Of a stretch of DNA of 64,000 bases, positions 12,560 through 23,182 are shown piece after piece. The position numbers and the translations under genes are program-made. This DNA comes from Pomacea canaliculata (lineage: Eukaryota; Mollusca; Gastropoda; Architaenioglossa; Ampullariidae), in assembly GCF_003073045.1 (NCBI RefSeq), contig NC_037594.1, positions 28,756,737 through 28,820,736 on the forward strand, in the 5' to 3' direction. Each line of letters begins with the position of its first letter. The stretch's first letter is position 1. The notes under the pieces are model-generated. The model made no database searches, had not been told where the DNA came from, and worked only from the letters and a program-made list of their open reading frames with translations.

Positions 12560-13359
12560 AATAAACCATGTGGCAAGGATGACATCACAAATGAATTCCG
12601 AAAGCTGTTGGTAGCAAGACGCAAGAAGTGTTTATTAATCTGCTTACGTTTAATTATATACTGGGGAAGTTCCAACCCAGCTGATACCCAAGGGATGCTC
12701 AAGGCTTGTGATAAGGCTCTGGCGACGGTCAAACGTTTCAAAACTATATTTAGTTACAATTACAGAGCACGAGAGCAATACAGGAGAAATAAAGGATTCG
12801 TTTCTCACTTAATTACCACTTATTAGCACCATTTCAGTTGCCGATGTTCATAAAAATTGAAAAAATTCAGTGAAATCGACCCTTGTGTCCTTCCGCCGAG
12901 TAACCACGATAGCTTCCCGAGATAGTCAAGCAGACGAGTCTCTTTGTGATGTCAGTCTCCTTGTGACGTCACACGCACAGGAAGTGTGTGAGGTCATTGC
13001 GAAGATTTGACGTCTGTTTATTCGTATGACGCACTCTGTGTGTCAGGCTTGTAAGGCTCTGTCTGTCGGAAACTGATGAAAAGACAATTTTGAATCTTTT
13101 CCATCTTTTCGTGGCAATCGGGTGCAGCACATTCTCGAGGCATGGTTGTCACTATGGAAACCACACCTCATAGGGTCACGTGACGGAGAACGAGACTTCG
13201 TGGAAGCCAAAAAAAAAAAGAGTCCCGTGTAATTTCTCTAACATTCTACTAAAAACCTTCAACGTTTTCCACATGAACACACATATAAATAGACGAGATT
13301 CAAATTTATCCTATTCTTTACGCGATTCTGAGCAGTTTTATTTCGCCTTTAGAATCCCT
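12560..13359 (-). mobile_element. Kolobok-like THAP element, copy 3, inverted and longer
   Basis: The end TTTCGCCTTTAGAATCCCT at 13341-13359 is the inverse of the left end of copies 1 and 2, one base changed. It is followed by ATAA instead of TTAA. The THAP start (MPRECAAPDC) reads on the minus strand from about 13143 and has the same frameshift as copy 2, so the break predates their spread. To the left the element continues through about 12845-12655, homologous to the right side of copy 1. A minus-strand frame there contains KRLTVARALSQALSIP, also present in copy 1. The far end is not defined. Confidence 0.68.
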
Positions 13360-13424
13360 ATAAGTCAAATAATTCACATAAGCAAAAGGGCTCTCCAAGA
13401 GACTCAACTAACTATGATGATGAT

Positions 13425-13510
13425 GATGTAGTTTTATAGCGCGCCAGTATCCGCATCACAAAGATGCGCTCAATGCGCGGTAAACTATAAAGCGATTGCT
13501 ATCCTTATAT
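13425..13510 (-). repeat. Short dispersed repeat tail
   Basis: A (GAT)n run is followed by TTTTATAGCGCGCCAGTATC and a GATGCGCTCAATGCGC stretch. This looks like a LINE or SINE 3' end of a kind common in mollusc genomes, recognised by style only. Boundaries are uncertain. Confidence 0.3.
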
Positions 13511-13739
13511 AGGGCCGAACACTCAACATTTGATAATTTTTTACTTTACACAGTAAAATAAAATAAAACAGAGGGAAGCGTCTTATTTTAGCATTTAATG
13601 AGTGTAAAACAACATTCGATAACATTAAAAGATTGTTTCTTTGGGAATAGTTGACAACACTCAATGGTTCTTCATGAGGTAGGTGAGTTTCCACCGGATG
13701 TTACTGCATAATGTAGGGTTTGTGCTTTTTAAATTAATT

Positions 13740-14310
13740 TGGTCAATCGGCTGATTGACCTCCAAACTGTACATAAATAATGGAGTTGACTCTCTCTATC
13801 CGCCATCCCCCCATTTTTAACTGTGAGCAGTTGTTGTAGGGACATGATAAAAAACAGTGAAGCTCCGCCCAGTTCAGTAGGTTTCCCATCTGGTGGCCTG
13901 TCCACGCACTGATGTTGGTCACACAACATTTCTTGTGTTTGCCTCGTCGACATCCTCCCTCCATGCATCGCTGGAGGACTGTCTCGGGTAGCCTGTCGTG
14001 CCGAGCGACATGCCCCCCCCCCAAAAAAAAAAAACAAAAACAAAAAAAAAACAAAAAACAACAACAAACAAACAAAAACAAAAACAAAAAAACAACAGAT
14101 TTCAACAAATTCGTCTGTTTTCTGTTCCCTGTAGGAGATTCGGAGCGGTCACCGGAAATATTTCGAGTGCCTGAATCTTCCTTTCCGTTTCGGTCACCAG
14201 GGTCCACGTTTCGAAGCTGAATAACATGATGGGAATGAACAGAGACTTGCATAACTTGAATTTTGTTTCGAGGCTTACACGCCTGCTGCACCATATCTTG
14301 TTCAGAGGAC
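13740..14310 (-). mobile_element. Non-LTR retrotransposon remnant, reverse transcriptase C-terminus
   Basis: On the minus strand, frames contain FKLCKSLFIPIMLFSFETWT (about 14270-14200) and, after a poly-A-derived interruption near 14020-14100, RHDRLPETVLQRCMEGG and NISAWTGHQMGNLLNWAE. These are the typical C-terminal blocks of animal LINE ORF2 proteins. Frameshifts and the low-complexity break show it is dead. Confidence 0.7.
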
Positions 14311-14344
14311 TCCACTCAGATTTAGGTTATTTCAGCTGCAGAGT

Positions 14345-16244
14345 TACTGAACAGTTTAGCCCTTGGCACCCGTAGAAGAAATTGCAAATTTCTTCCAACT
14401 GGAACATCGATCAGATGTTTATTTGACGGGCTGTGTGGGATGCATATATATATAATTAATATCTGAATTATGTTAAATATCCTAATTCCCTTAAATTTAA
14501 CAGCCTCCTAAGGTCCACAAAAAGTGTGCACAGACAAAATTTCTAAATATTGTTTGTGATAGTTTTAATAAGTAATGTCATTCGTCGATTCAAACTGTAT
14601 TTATACTGTACAGATATTATTAACGTTATTCCCATTTTTAACATTATTATTGTTGATATGTTTTGTTGTATAACATTGTCTTAATTTGATCTCCTTGTAG
14701 GATCATTCAAGCTCAATGTGAAGAAATTGTATGGATGAACTGTTTTTATACATTATGTCATCTCTATAGCCCTCAAGGGTGAATGCATGAATCAAAGTCA
14801 AAAGTCCCTGTGTTGCGGCTACGTGGTGATTGGCTCACTGTGACCAGTCATTGCTTACTGCGTCTCTCATGCTTCACAGATGTGCGCTTGATCTTTATCT
14901 ACTGAGGTCGTTATTTAGACTACTTCATCTTTTTCGTATAAAAACATTTTTCATCCCATCCCACTTTCGTCGCACCGATTCCTCTTTTGTATACCCCTCC
15001 TCTCTTCCTTAGTTTTTACCTCCTATAAACCTCTCTTTCAATCCCTCCTTCTAAAATTTCTCTCCTTCACACACACTCTTTCTTATTGTCCCCCTCTCTC
15101 TCTCTCTCACACACACTTTCTTTTTCTCCCCCCCCTCTCTCTCTCACACACACATACACTCTTCATTATAAAATCTCTGTGTAAACGATAAAGAATAGTT
15201 TAATAGTTTAAAGTAATGCTTTACTTTTAACATCACATTTTAAACTGTGCGAAGTAAAATAAAGTATTACATCTATTTCAGAGAAAAGGAAAACAGTATT
15301 TCATCACAGATGCTGTCCTTGCTGGCAGTATCGGCAGAAAAGGTCTCAGGTCCCAGCAAATGTATATTTATTGCTTAAATCTTGATTTCAATGTGTATAT
15401 TGAGGACATGCCACTATGCCACTAATAATACAATGACGTAGATTCACTGCCATTCTTTCTTATAATGTTCACTCAAAAAGAACTTGAGATCGCGTACACA
15501 GATATGCATTTATGAACGTGCAATTAAGACAGATTCCTAAATGCTCTTTCAGATGTGCGCCGTGAGCTGGATACCATGAGAGATCACTTATCATTTCCAT
15601 TTACATGCCACGGGTGGATGGGGATACGAACTCTTATTCAACACATTCTAGGACTAGCGAACTGGGTATGCACGACGTGTACGCACAAAAGACTTAAGTA
15701 GAAGGATGACATAGTCCAGTAACCATTTGAGTATTCGAGACAAGCAAAATACCATCACACACAGGCATATATAAACATACAACGATAGTAAAAGACGAAC
15801 AAGCAACATCATTTTTCACGAGAAAATGTACGAGTACATCGGTGAGTTACAGAAAAATGAATGACGGTGGTTTGATGACAATTGCTAGTAGTTGTGGATA
15901 AACAAAAGTAAATAATGGTTCACAAAAGGAGAGAGAGTGGAATAAATGGACGGACGGATGATTGAGAGGATAGAAGGGTGGATAAATGAATGGCTACCAT
16001 TTTTGCAATAAATAAGCTTTAGTGATGTTGGACTATATCGTCCATTTTGCTGTCTTACCTCCGGTTACGATTTTTCTTTTGCGCTTCAAACGTATATACA
16101 CATATAACACACATATATACACTACATGAGTGAAAGAAAGAAAAAAGAAAGAAAAGTACCCTGGTAACAACAGTTACTATCACATGATCTGGGTTACTTT
16201 GTAATCACTTCTTAAACTCCTCCAAGAATAGAAGTATTGAAGTA
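14345..16244. other. Spacer between the tandem secreted genes, microsatellites only
   Basis: AT-rich. It contains (CT)n/(CA)n tracts at about 15085-15165. I found no third copy of the secreted gene and no RNA gene. Confidence 0.4.
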
Positions 16245-18516
16245 TTATGTGCATGCGAGACTTTCGTTGTAAGAACTTCTTATCCTCGAAAAGAAGTCTC
16301 CAATAAAACTTAATACGGGATGAATGCTGTCTTGTTGCTTTCCTTTCTTCTTGACATAGCAGAGGGCGTTTGGAATCTCAGGAGGCTCTGCTTTAAGACT
16401 AGTCACCGTGGAAGTGTTGAGAATGTACGACATCTTGCAGGCAGCATTCATCATCTTCATTTCAAGCTCCTGCATCTTGCTTTTTATATTTTCTTGGCAG
16501 GGTTCCAATGATCGTAAATATTCTTTGACATAGTGAGCAAAACTGACTATCTGGAGTATGTCTGTCGAAAGTTTCTCCTGAAATGAGCGAAAGAATACAG
16601 TACAGGTAGTTAATTTTCTTTAGGGATAAAACACACAGAGAATATATATATATCATGTACCACAGCTAAAAACAAACTCTGATTTCATTTAACCTCAATC
16701 ACTCACTCACCTGCTTATATCCCAGGTTTCTTTCCGTTGTGTTTAATTGAATACAGAGGTCTTGTCTTTTGATCTTTTTGTTTTTGTTCTTACGTTGGCC
16801 ACGCTTGCTAGTCTGCGGCTTCAACTGGCACAGAAAATTATTTTTAAAATTGCAACTGATCTGCATCTTCGTTTGTTTAAAGGCAAACTCTCTCATTGCC
16901 AGCGTGTTTTAACATATTGTTTATCCCAAAACAGTAATTCTCACAGTCGTTAGATATCAATTCTTGAACAATCAATATTGTGATGTGTGATCAGACCAAT
17001 GTAGACACGTCCTAATTAGCACAGGCTCCCAGAGTCCACTTTTGGTGGAAGCCATCTAAAAAGCAGAAGGCAATTTTTAAAGATCTGAAGAATATTGTAG
17101 TATATGTATTTTACAATTTATACAACTCACTCATTTGAAGAAAAATGCACTTGGTGGCAACATGGGTGGGAATTTCAAACCTTTGCTAATTTTTTATGAC
17201 CAAGCCTATTCTTCGTATAATTGTTTACTTGTCTGTCTTCCTGGGTGCCTCTATAAAATAGCTCTATGTCTGTTTATTCTTTGTCTTTATTTGGATATTT
17301 TATTATTTATTGCTATTTTCTTTATTGCTTTAATTTTCGAAGTCATGAGTAAAAAAATTGAAAATATGAACAATTTTGATAAGTTTTATAAATATACATA
17401 TTTTGTACCTCTCCAAATGTTACCTTTGTCGCTAGTTCAGACGTAGTTCACTTTCGAGTTCAAATGTATGAGCTTCATTTCAAGCTTCGTAATCGTGTTT
17501 TTTTTCACTTCTCTATTTTCCATGTAGGGCTCCAACGATGGTAAGCATTTTATTAAATTATTCAGAAAGATCTTTATCAGACGTGATACGTGGAAATACT
17601 TCTTAAATTATTTTTTTTTTATTTTTAATATACACTATATACTTTTATAGATGAACATGCACAACAGATTTTTGTACCTTTTTGGTAGTATAATGGAACA
17701 TACTCCTAAAATTCTCTTTTACCAATATTTTTTCGGAGACACCTTAAATTCCTGTTGTGAATAGCATACTAAATACAAATTTAGAAAGAAAGACTAGACG
17801 AACAAACGACAGACAGACAGTGAGACAGACAAATATAAGCTTTGATGCTTACTGTCTCATGCTTGAGTAGATAGCTGACAATCTCCTTTGTCTCGCTAAC
17901 AGTAGCCCATAAATCTTTCAGATCGAAACAATTCTCTTTTGAAGTTGTGTCAGTTCGAGCCACACCAGCTTCTGTTACATAAGATAAGATTGCTGTCCCC
18001 CGTTGGTCGCATGACCTGGGATCATCACATGGACGAAGAAAGCGACGTTTCACTGACTTCCAGCACTTGCCACCTCCTGCCGCCAAAGAGTAGTTTTGCA
18101 GGACTAGGAACATACTCACACCTGCCCCTTGAGACATCAAAACATTGGTTTGTTAGTCACATGTCGGCTTATTGAGGACTAAAAGAAATACACTTCTCCA
18201 AATAAATGAGTTTAAATTCAAAAGTGTAATATTAGCGACAAATACAACATAATGCACAATTGAAATTTTATATCTATTTTCTTGGCTCGTGGATTTCAAA
18301 ATTTTAACAATAAAGAATAGCAATTAACAAGATGTGAAATTTGAGTGCTAAAGTTTTGTTTTGTCTTGAATCGGAATTTATGTCAACAATGATTGGTTAT
18401 CTACTGTACATAGAGATGGTTTTGCGTTCATCTTGCTCTCAGCAAGACTTGCTGCTTTTAATCTGAAAAGAAATCCCTTGACGAGAATCATACTCACAGC
18501 CTAATATTCTGATCAT
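16245..18516 (-). CDS. Secreted helix-rich orphan protein B (tandem pair)
   Basis: Exons 18516-18498, 18127-17853 and 16577-16245 join with phases 1 and 0 and encode 208 codons. The signal peptide is again split by a phase-1 intron through a Trp codon: MIRILG-W-AGVSMFLVLQN. The mature part starts near GGGKCWKS. Shared features with protein A: PC..p.sCD spacing in exon 2, a helix at its end (LKDLWATVSETKEIVSYLL), and in exon 3 DILQIVSFAHYV against DVLQTVSFAHFV and ELEMKMMNAACKM against TLEKKMMNIACKI. Same strand, same intron phases and 5.8 kb apart, so tandem duplication is the simplest origin. Sequence identity outside these blocks is low, suggesting fast divergence. Function unknown. Confidence 0.72.
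16711..16860 (-). other. Candidate extra exon of protein B
   Basis: A 150-nt segment, open and phase 0 at both sides, runs from a CAG acceptor at 16861-16863 to a good donor (AAGCAG|GTGAGT). It would add 50 residues with three Cys and a basic stretch rich in Lys and Asn. The DLCIQLN block resembles KTCVHLE in the matching intron of gene A. The polypyrimidine tract is poor, so it may be optional or spurious. Confidence 0.35.
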
Positions 18517-21500
18517 CTCTCTTTCGTGCTTCAGGGTCTCAAGCTTCAAACAATATCAAGCACAAATGCAATGTTAGCTGCTATTTATACCCTTTTAGAA
18601 CTATAGTTAGAAAAAAACTGTTCAGAGTAATTTCTTCGCCAATCATTTTATTTGAGAGTTGCATGATTTGTCCATTGTTACTTAGTTTGGGGGATTTTTG
18701 TTTATTGGGAAAAGAGGGTATGCCATTTTAAACATTCTTTTATTGTTCCTCCTCTTTCCCAGACTCGCGAAAATAGCGTTCGAGGTTTGGCGATTCCCGA
18801 CTTGCGTTTGTCCCAGAAAAAAATGCCATCTTATGGCTTTTGCAAATTTTTATTTCATGGGGCAAGTTTCACTTTAGTTCACTTTTTTGTGTTGTAGCTC
18901 CAATGAATGAGTTTTGTCTATATTTGACTCAACTGCTGCAGACCGATGAAAATAATTTTGACTTCCGCTTTTCTTCCGTACTGCATATATTAAAGTTTGA
19001 TGATAGTAAGGTAAAAGGTAAACCAATAGCGCACTTCAGCCAAGCGTATTGTGACTATTTTTAAGTGGTCTCCTCCGTATCTCCTTTCAGTACATTACCG
19101 TGCATATAAACATCACACACCTCATATACACTAAGTCCAGCGTAGAGAAAAATGATGATACAAATACATAATAAAAAGTTAATTATGCACGGAATTTTAT
19201 GTCAAAACTCTTAACCGGTAGAGAAACTAACCAAGTGATGTTCGTGCTTAGGATTAGAATTAACAGTTTTTATATAAAATTCCGAGCTCAAGAAACGCAA
19301 AGTAATAACGGTGCTAAGCTAAAGTTTCGTTAAATGGAGGTGGTGGTGGGTGGTGGGGCGAAGGTTGGGGGAAGGACGACCATTCACATCCTTGACTCAT
19401 GGTGTCGCTGTTTTCGTCTTGAGTCATCAGTTGTTATCGCTCAACAGACGCTGCGCTGAGTGTGTGTAGTAGAATAGAATGGCCACTAAAACACTCTGTA
19501 AACGGTCTGGCTTACAAAAATATGTTGTGCCTATTTTTAAATAGCGGTTTATTATCGTTAGCAAGAAAGTTTTCTGCAATAATGTTACATATCAAATTAC
19601 GTACGAGGATGTGCAAGTTTCTGTTTCCTCCTCCAATACTTTTTTTGAAGAAAAGAGAAAGAAAGACTTAGTTAAGTCGAAATCAGTTCTATATTGGTAT
19701 GTTTACGTGTTCGTTATCTTTAACACCAGCAGCAGTAGTAGCATCAGGTTACCTGTTCAAAACACGAAACCCTAAAACAATGAACGATATTGAATTACAC
19801 AATCTCTGAGTACATAAAATAAAAACGTTGTAAGCGACTGTTCAATATTAAAACTAACCGCTTTTCTGTTACCAGTTAATTGACGTCATCCAACCATGTG
19901 TGGGCGGGGAGGGGATGAAATTGTTACTCCGCGCCCTCAGCAACTGAAGGTGCATCATAGCAATCCATCTAGTTCTTGTAAACAGGTGTCATATGCAGAA
20001 GAGGAACCACGGAGGAATACAGTTTCTTCGTGAACGAACAGCTTGTAAATACAAACAAACAAAGGACACCCGATCTTTTTATGTACAGGTGGCCAGCGTG
20101 TCACCCCGTAACTGTAAAAGAAAACAATACAAAAATGCAATATTTATTACTTATTCAAAATGTGTGCATTCAGTGAGCTCATTCTTATTTTAATAAAACT
20201 CTTTGCTGGACATGATATAAAATCTCACTGGCCAGAACATGGCGGGTTTGCCAGAATCATGATGTCAAAAAGGAAATTATGTTGTGTCTGGTTGTGCTGT
20301 AGGTTGGGCACCCCTGCACTACACTGACGACAGAGCATGCGAGTCAAAAAGAGACTTTAAATAGTTGAAGTCTCTGGTGCAGTCAGGTCAAACCGACATA
20401 GTTTCAAGTTGGCACAGTGGTGCAACCATCGATGAACATGTTTAATACTTGGGTTTAACAGTGTGGAAACTATACATTTTGTTAACAGGATAGGGGAAGT
20501 CTTCCACATCAAAATTCACGCCATTGACTGGCAGAGTCTACACTGCGGTCGTGTTGCCCATGTCAACAATGAGCACAAAATAAACAAAGTCTAAACGAGA
20601 ATGTTTATGATAGATTCACCCACCCAGACCCATTTGAACAGAGAAAACAGCAAAGGGTTTGTTGAGAAATGTTACATAAACAACAGCAGTATTACAATTA
20701 AAAAAAGAAATTACTTAAATAGAATGGGCAAGGTAGTTCCAACTGCTCTCTTTTGTTTCATGCTAGTGATTTAATCTTCGTAAAAATCATCTTTTTTTTC
20801 TTCGAGAACTTACAGATCTTTCGAGAAATGTCTTTACCAACCTCTGTGAGCTTCGACGACCGCTTTCAGCGTCTTCGACATAAAATACTATTCTAATTTA
20901 GTTTTTCGTTGCCATGCCAACTGTTCATGAATGAATGCTTTTAATAAACCGAATGATGATGATATTTTAGCTTTTCTACATCGGTTAAAAAAAAAAAGAT
21001 CATTTCTATCCAGAGTCCGACGGGTTAGCAGACGACAGGAATGGAGTGACGTCACAGTATCTTACCTCGTGGTAAGCCATCTTGTGATTGCCGTCAACTG
21101 TTTATCAGAGAAGCTGAACCTTGCAATATTTAATACAGGTGGTCGATAAACATTCAAAGCATCTCTGAGAACAATTTATTTTCTTTGCTTAATCGTTTTT
21201 CTGGCGATATCAGTTTGCTGAGAGATCTACAGATTCCCTGTTTGTTGAAATCCAAACCGCTGAAACAATTTGTCCTGCGATCTCTTAAAATTTCTTCTTA
21301 GCACTTCGAGTTCTTATTTGAAGCTAAATCTGAAAACCGTGGTCATCACTTTGAAAACAGTTTAAAACAGCTCCTAGCACTTTTGAATTTAGAAGAATCT
21401 TTCTCAAAATAGTTTCCTAAAATATTTCTTAATTAACTTCCACAAAAAAACAGTTTGGAGATCTATATGTGCTCTGCCATTGAGCCCTGGAATGACTTAT

Positions 21501-22125
21501 AACCAAAACTTCTGCTGACAGAAAGGTATGGAGGTCTCTGGTGACGCCTCCTGCGCATAACAGGCACGAAGATGAACAAAGAACAGCGTTTATGTTCAGG
21601 TGTGAGGGTTGGTTCTTTTGATTGTAGGAAAATCCATGCGATCACAGCACTGCAGACAGTAGACGTATTTGCTCGTTTAATATACATTGTCAAGAGTCTA
21701 TTATTACTTTCACAGTAATATCACAGGTATATCAAATACGATGATCTGTGAAACATACGTATTAATGAAAATTGTATTTGCTTCTGTTTAGTTGGCTGAA
21801 AACTTTTTTTGGGAGATGGATTAATAAAAAAATTGCAATAATTATTCTTCAATTGTCAGATAAAGATCCCTTTAAGCGAGGGACTAAGTTGGTCTGGTTT
21901 ATCATTTCTCATTGTCACAATATACGTTATTTTTTCCACGAGACAAAGGTTAGTGTGTGTATTTATAACGAGTGAACACACATTCTTAGCTGGATTCAAA
22001 CACATATCTATACTGTTATAATTATTATTAAATAGTATTATTCTTGACGCCAACGTCGGACGCGTTGTAAAGTGTATTATACTCGTGTATACTGCTACCA
22101 CACACACCGCAAAAAAAAGTGTTAA
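18517..22125. other. Intergenic, nothing recognised
   Basis: About 3.6 kb of AT-rich DNA upstream of gene B. A G-rich patch (GGTGGTGGGTGGTGG) lies near 19340. I saw no exon chain, tRNA or terminal inverted repeats. Confidence 0.4.
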
Positions 22126-22359
22126 TTAAAAACTCTTCCCGCTTCCGGCAGCTAGCAGTGGCAATTTTTCACGCCACAGTACAATCGTGCTTGTAAAGCA
22201 ACGAGGAAGTTTGTGAGTAATCTCAAGGGCACGGCCAACCACACCGACATCGCTGCCACGCGACGTTGTCAAACGAGGTAGACCAGGCTGCTTATTACTA
22301 CTACACGTCTCCAACATTAACTTTTGGGCTTTTCCATCAACTTCATTTTCTGGCTTCAC
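22126..22359 (-). other. Possible isolated coding exon or pseudogene
   Basis: A 77-codon open stretch that is richer in GC and CpG than its surroundings. It has no ATG of its own (it would begin with GTG) and no clear splice acceptor. Residues such as KPENEVDGKAQKL look protein-like, but I recognise no family. It may be part of an unseen gene or a repeat fragment. Confidence 0.2.
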
Positions 22360-22892
22360 CCGAAAACCGCGGATTCATACAATTTCCTACCAGACATGGC
22401 TGTAATGTTGGGAAGTCGTTTTGATTAGCCAGCAGCATCCAAAACAATGACCTCTGACCAGTTTTGAGGAAGCTTTCTTTGCTGTGCGTACTAAATGGTT
22501 TCAGTTAGCAGTGTTTTCATTTTACATTCATTCATTAATCCCATGAGTGGTCGTTGTAGGGAGAACAACTTTACAGATGCTAAACTAGATAGTAGGACAG
22601 TTTGGCGTGCATGCTAACGGAAACCTGTTTACTATGAATGACAAAGACAGTTTTCTCAAAATTGTTTAGATGGTCATTCTTGCCAGCATATAAACATTTC
22701 ATTATAATGGTGAGCAGAACCAGTGCATTTGTTCAGGTATTCATGAGTTGCATTCTCTGATTATCTTTTTTATCAAATAAGAGAACTTACTCTTTGTGCT
22801 AAATTTAAATAGAGTCTTCGAAAGATAATCAACCCTTACCAAAACAAAATAACCCTTTGAATGCAACCAGAACGCTTGCATGGAAACAGGAG

Positions 22893-22898
22893 TTTATT
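22893..22898 (-). promoter_or_regulatory. Candidate polyadenylation signal of RRP12
   Basis: AATAAA on the minus strand, about 285 bp after the RRP12 stop codon. It is the first canonical hexamer I noticed downstream. Confidence 0.4.
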
Positions 22899-23182
22899 CA
22901 GCAATATATCTGTTGAACTGTCTATACAACTAGCTTTTCTTCACCGACACAACGCAGCAGTCAAAAACTTAAGAACAAGCATATAGCAGCTTTCATATGA
23001 GCATCCACTTGGAGAACTTCATACCATTAATTGCATACACATACATATATATGAGCATGCACATACAATATGTATGAACACATACAGGCACATGCATACA
23101 CTCTGACAACCTTAGCGGTGCACATTCACAATCACAAACTGATGTTACTTAATAACAATCAAGTCCCAGTAGCATCAGGTAT

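Noticed and set aside
13912..14315. Long open frames on both strands around 13.9-14.3 kb
   Set aside because: They run through a C/A-rich low-complexity tract and a LINE remnant whose own conserved frames explain the region.
16699..16896. 65-codon minus-strand frame as a separate gene
   Set aside because: It makes more sense as a possible extra exon of secreted gene B, and even that is uncertain.
21860..21885. GATCCCTTTAA as a solo Kolobok-like end
   Set aside because: Only about 10 bases match and there is no partner end nearby.
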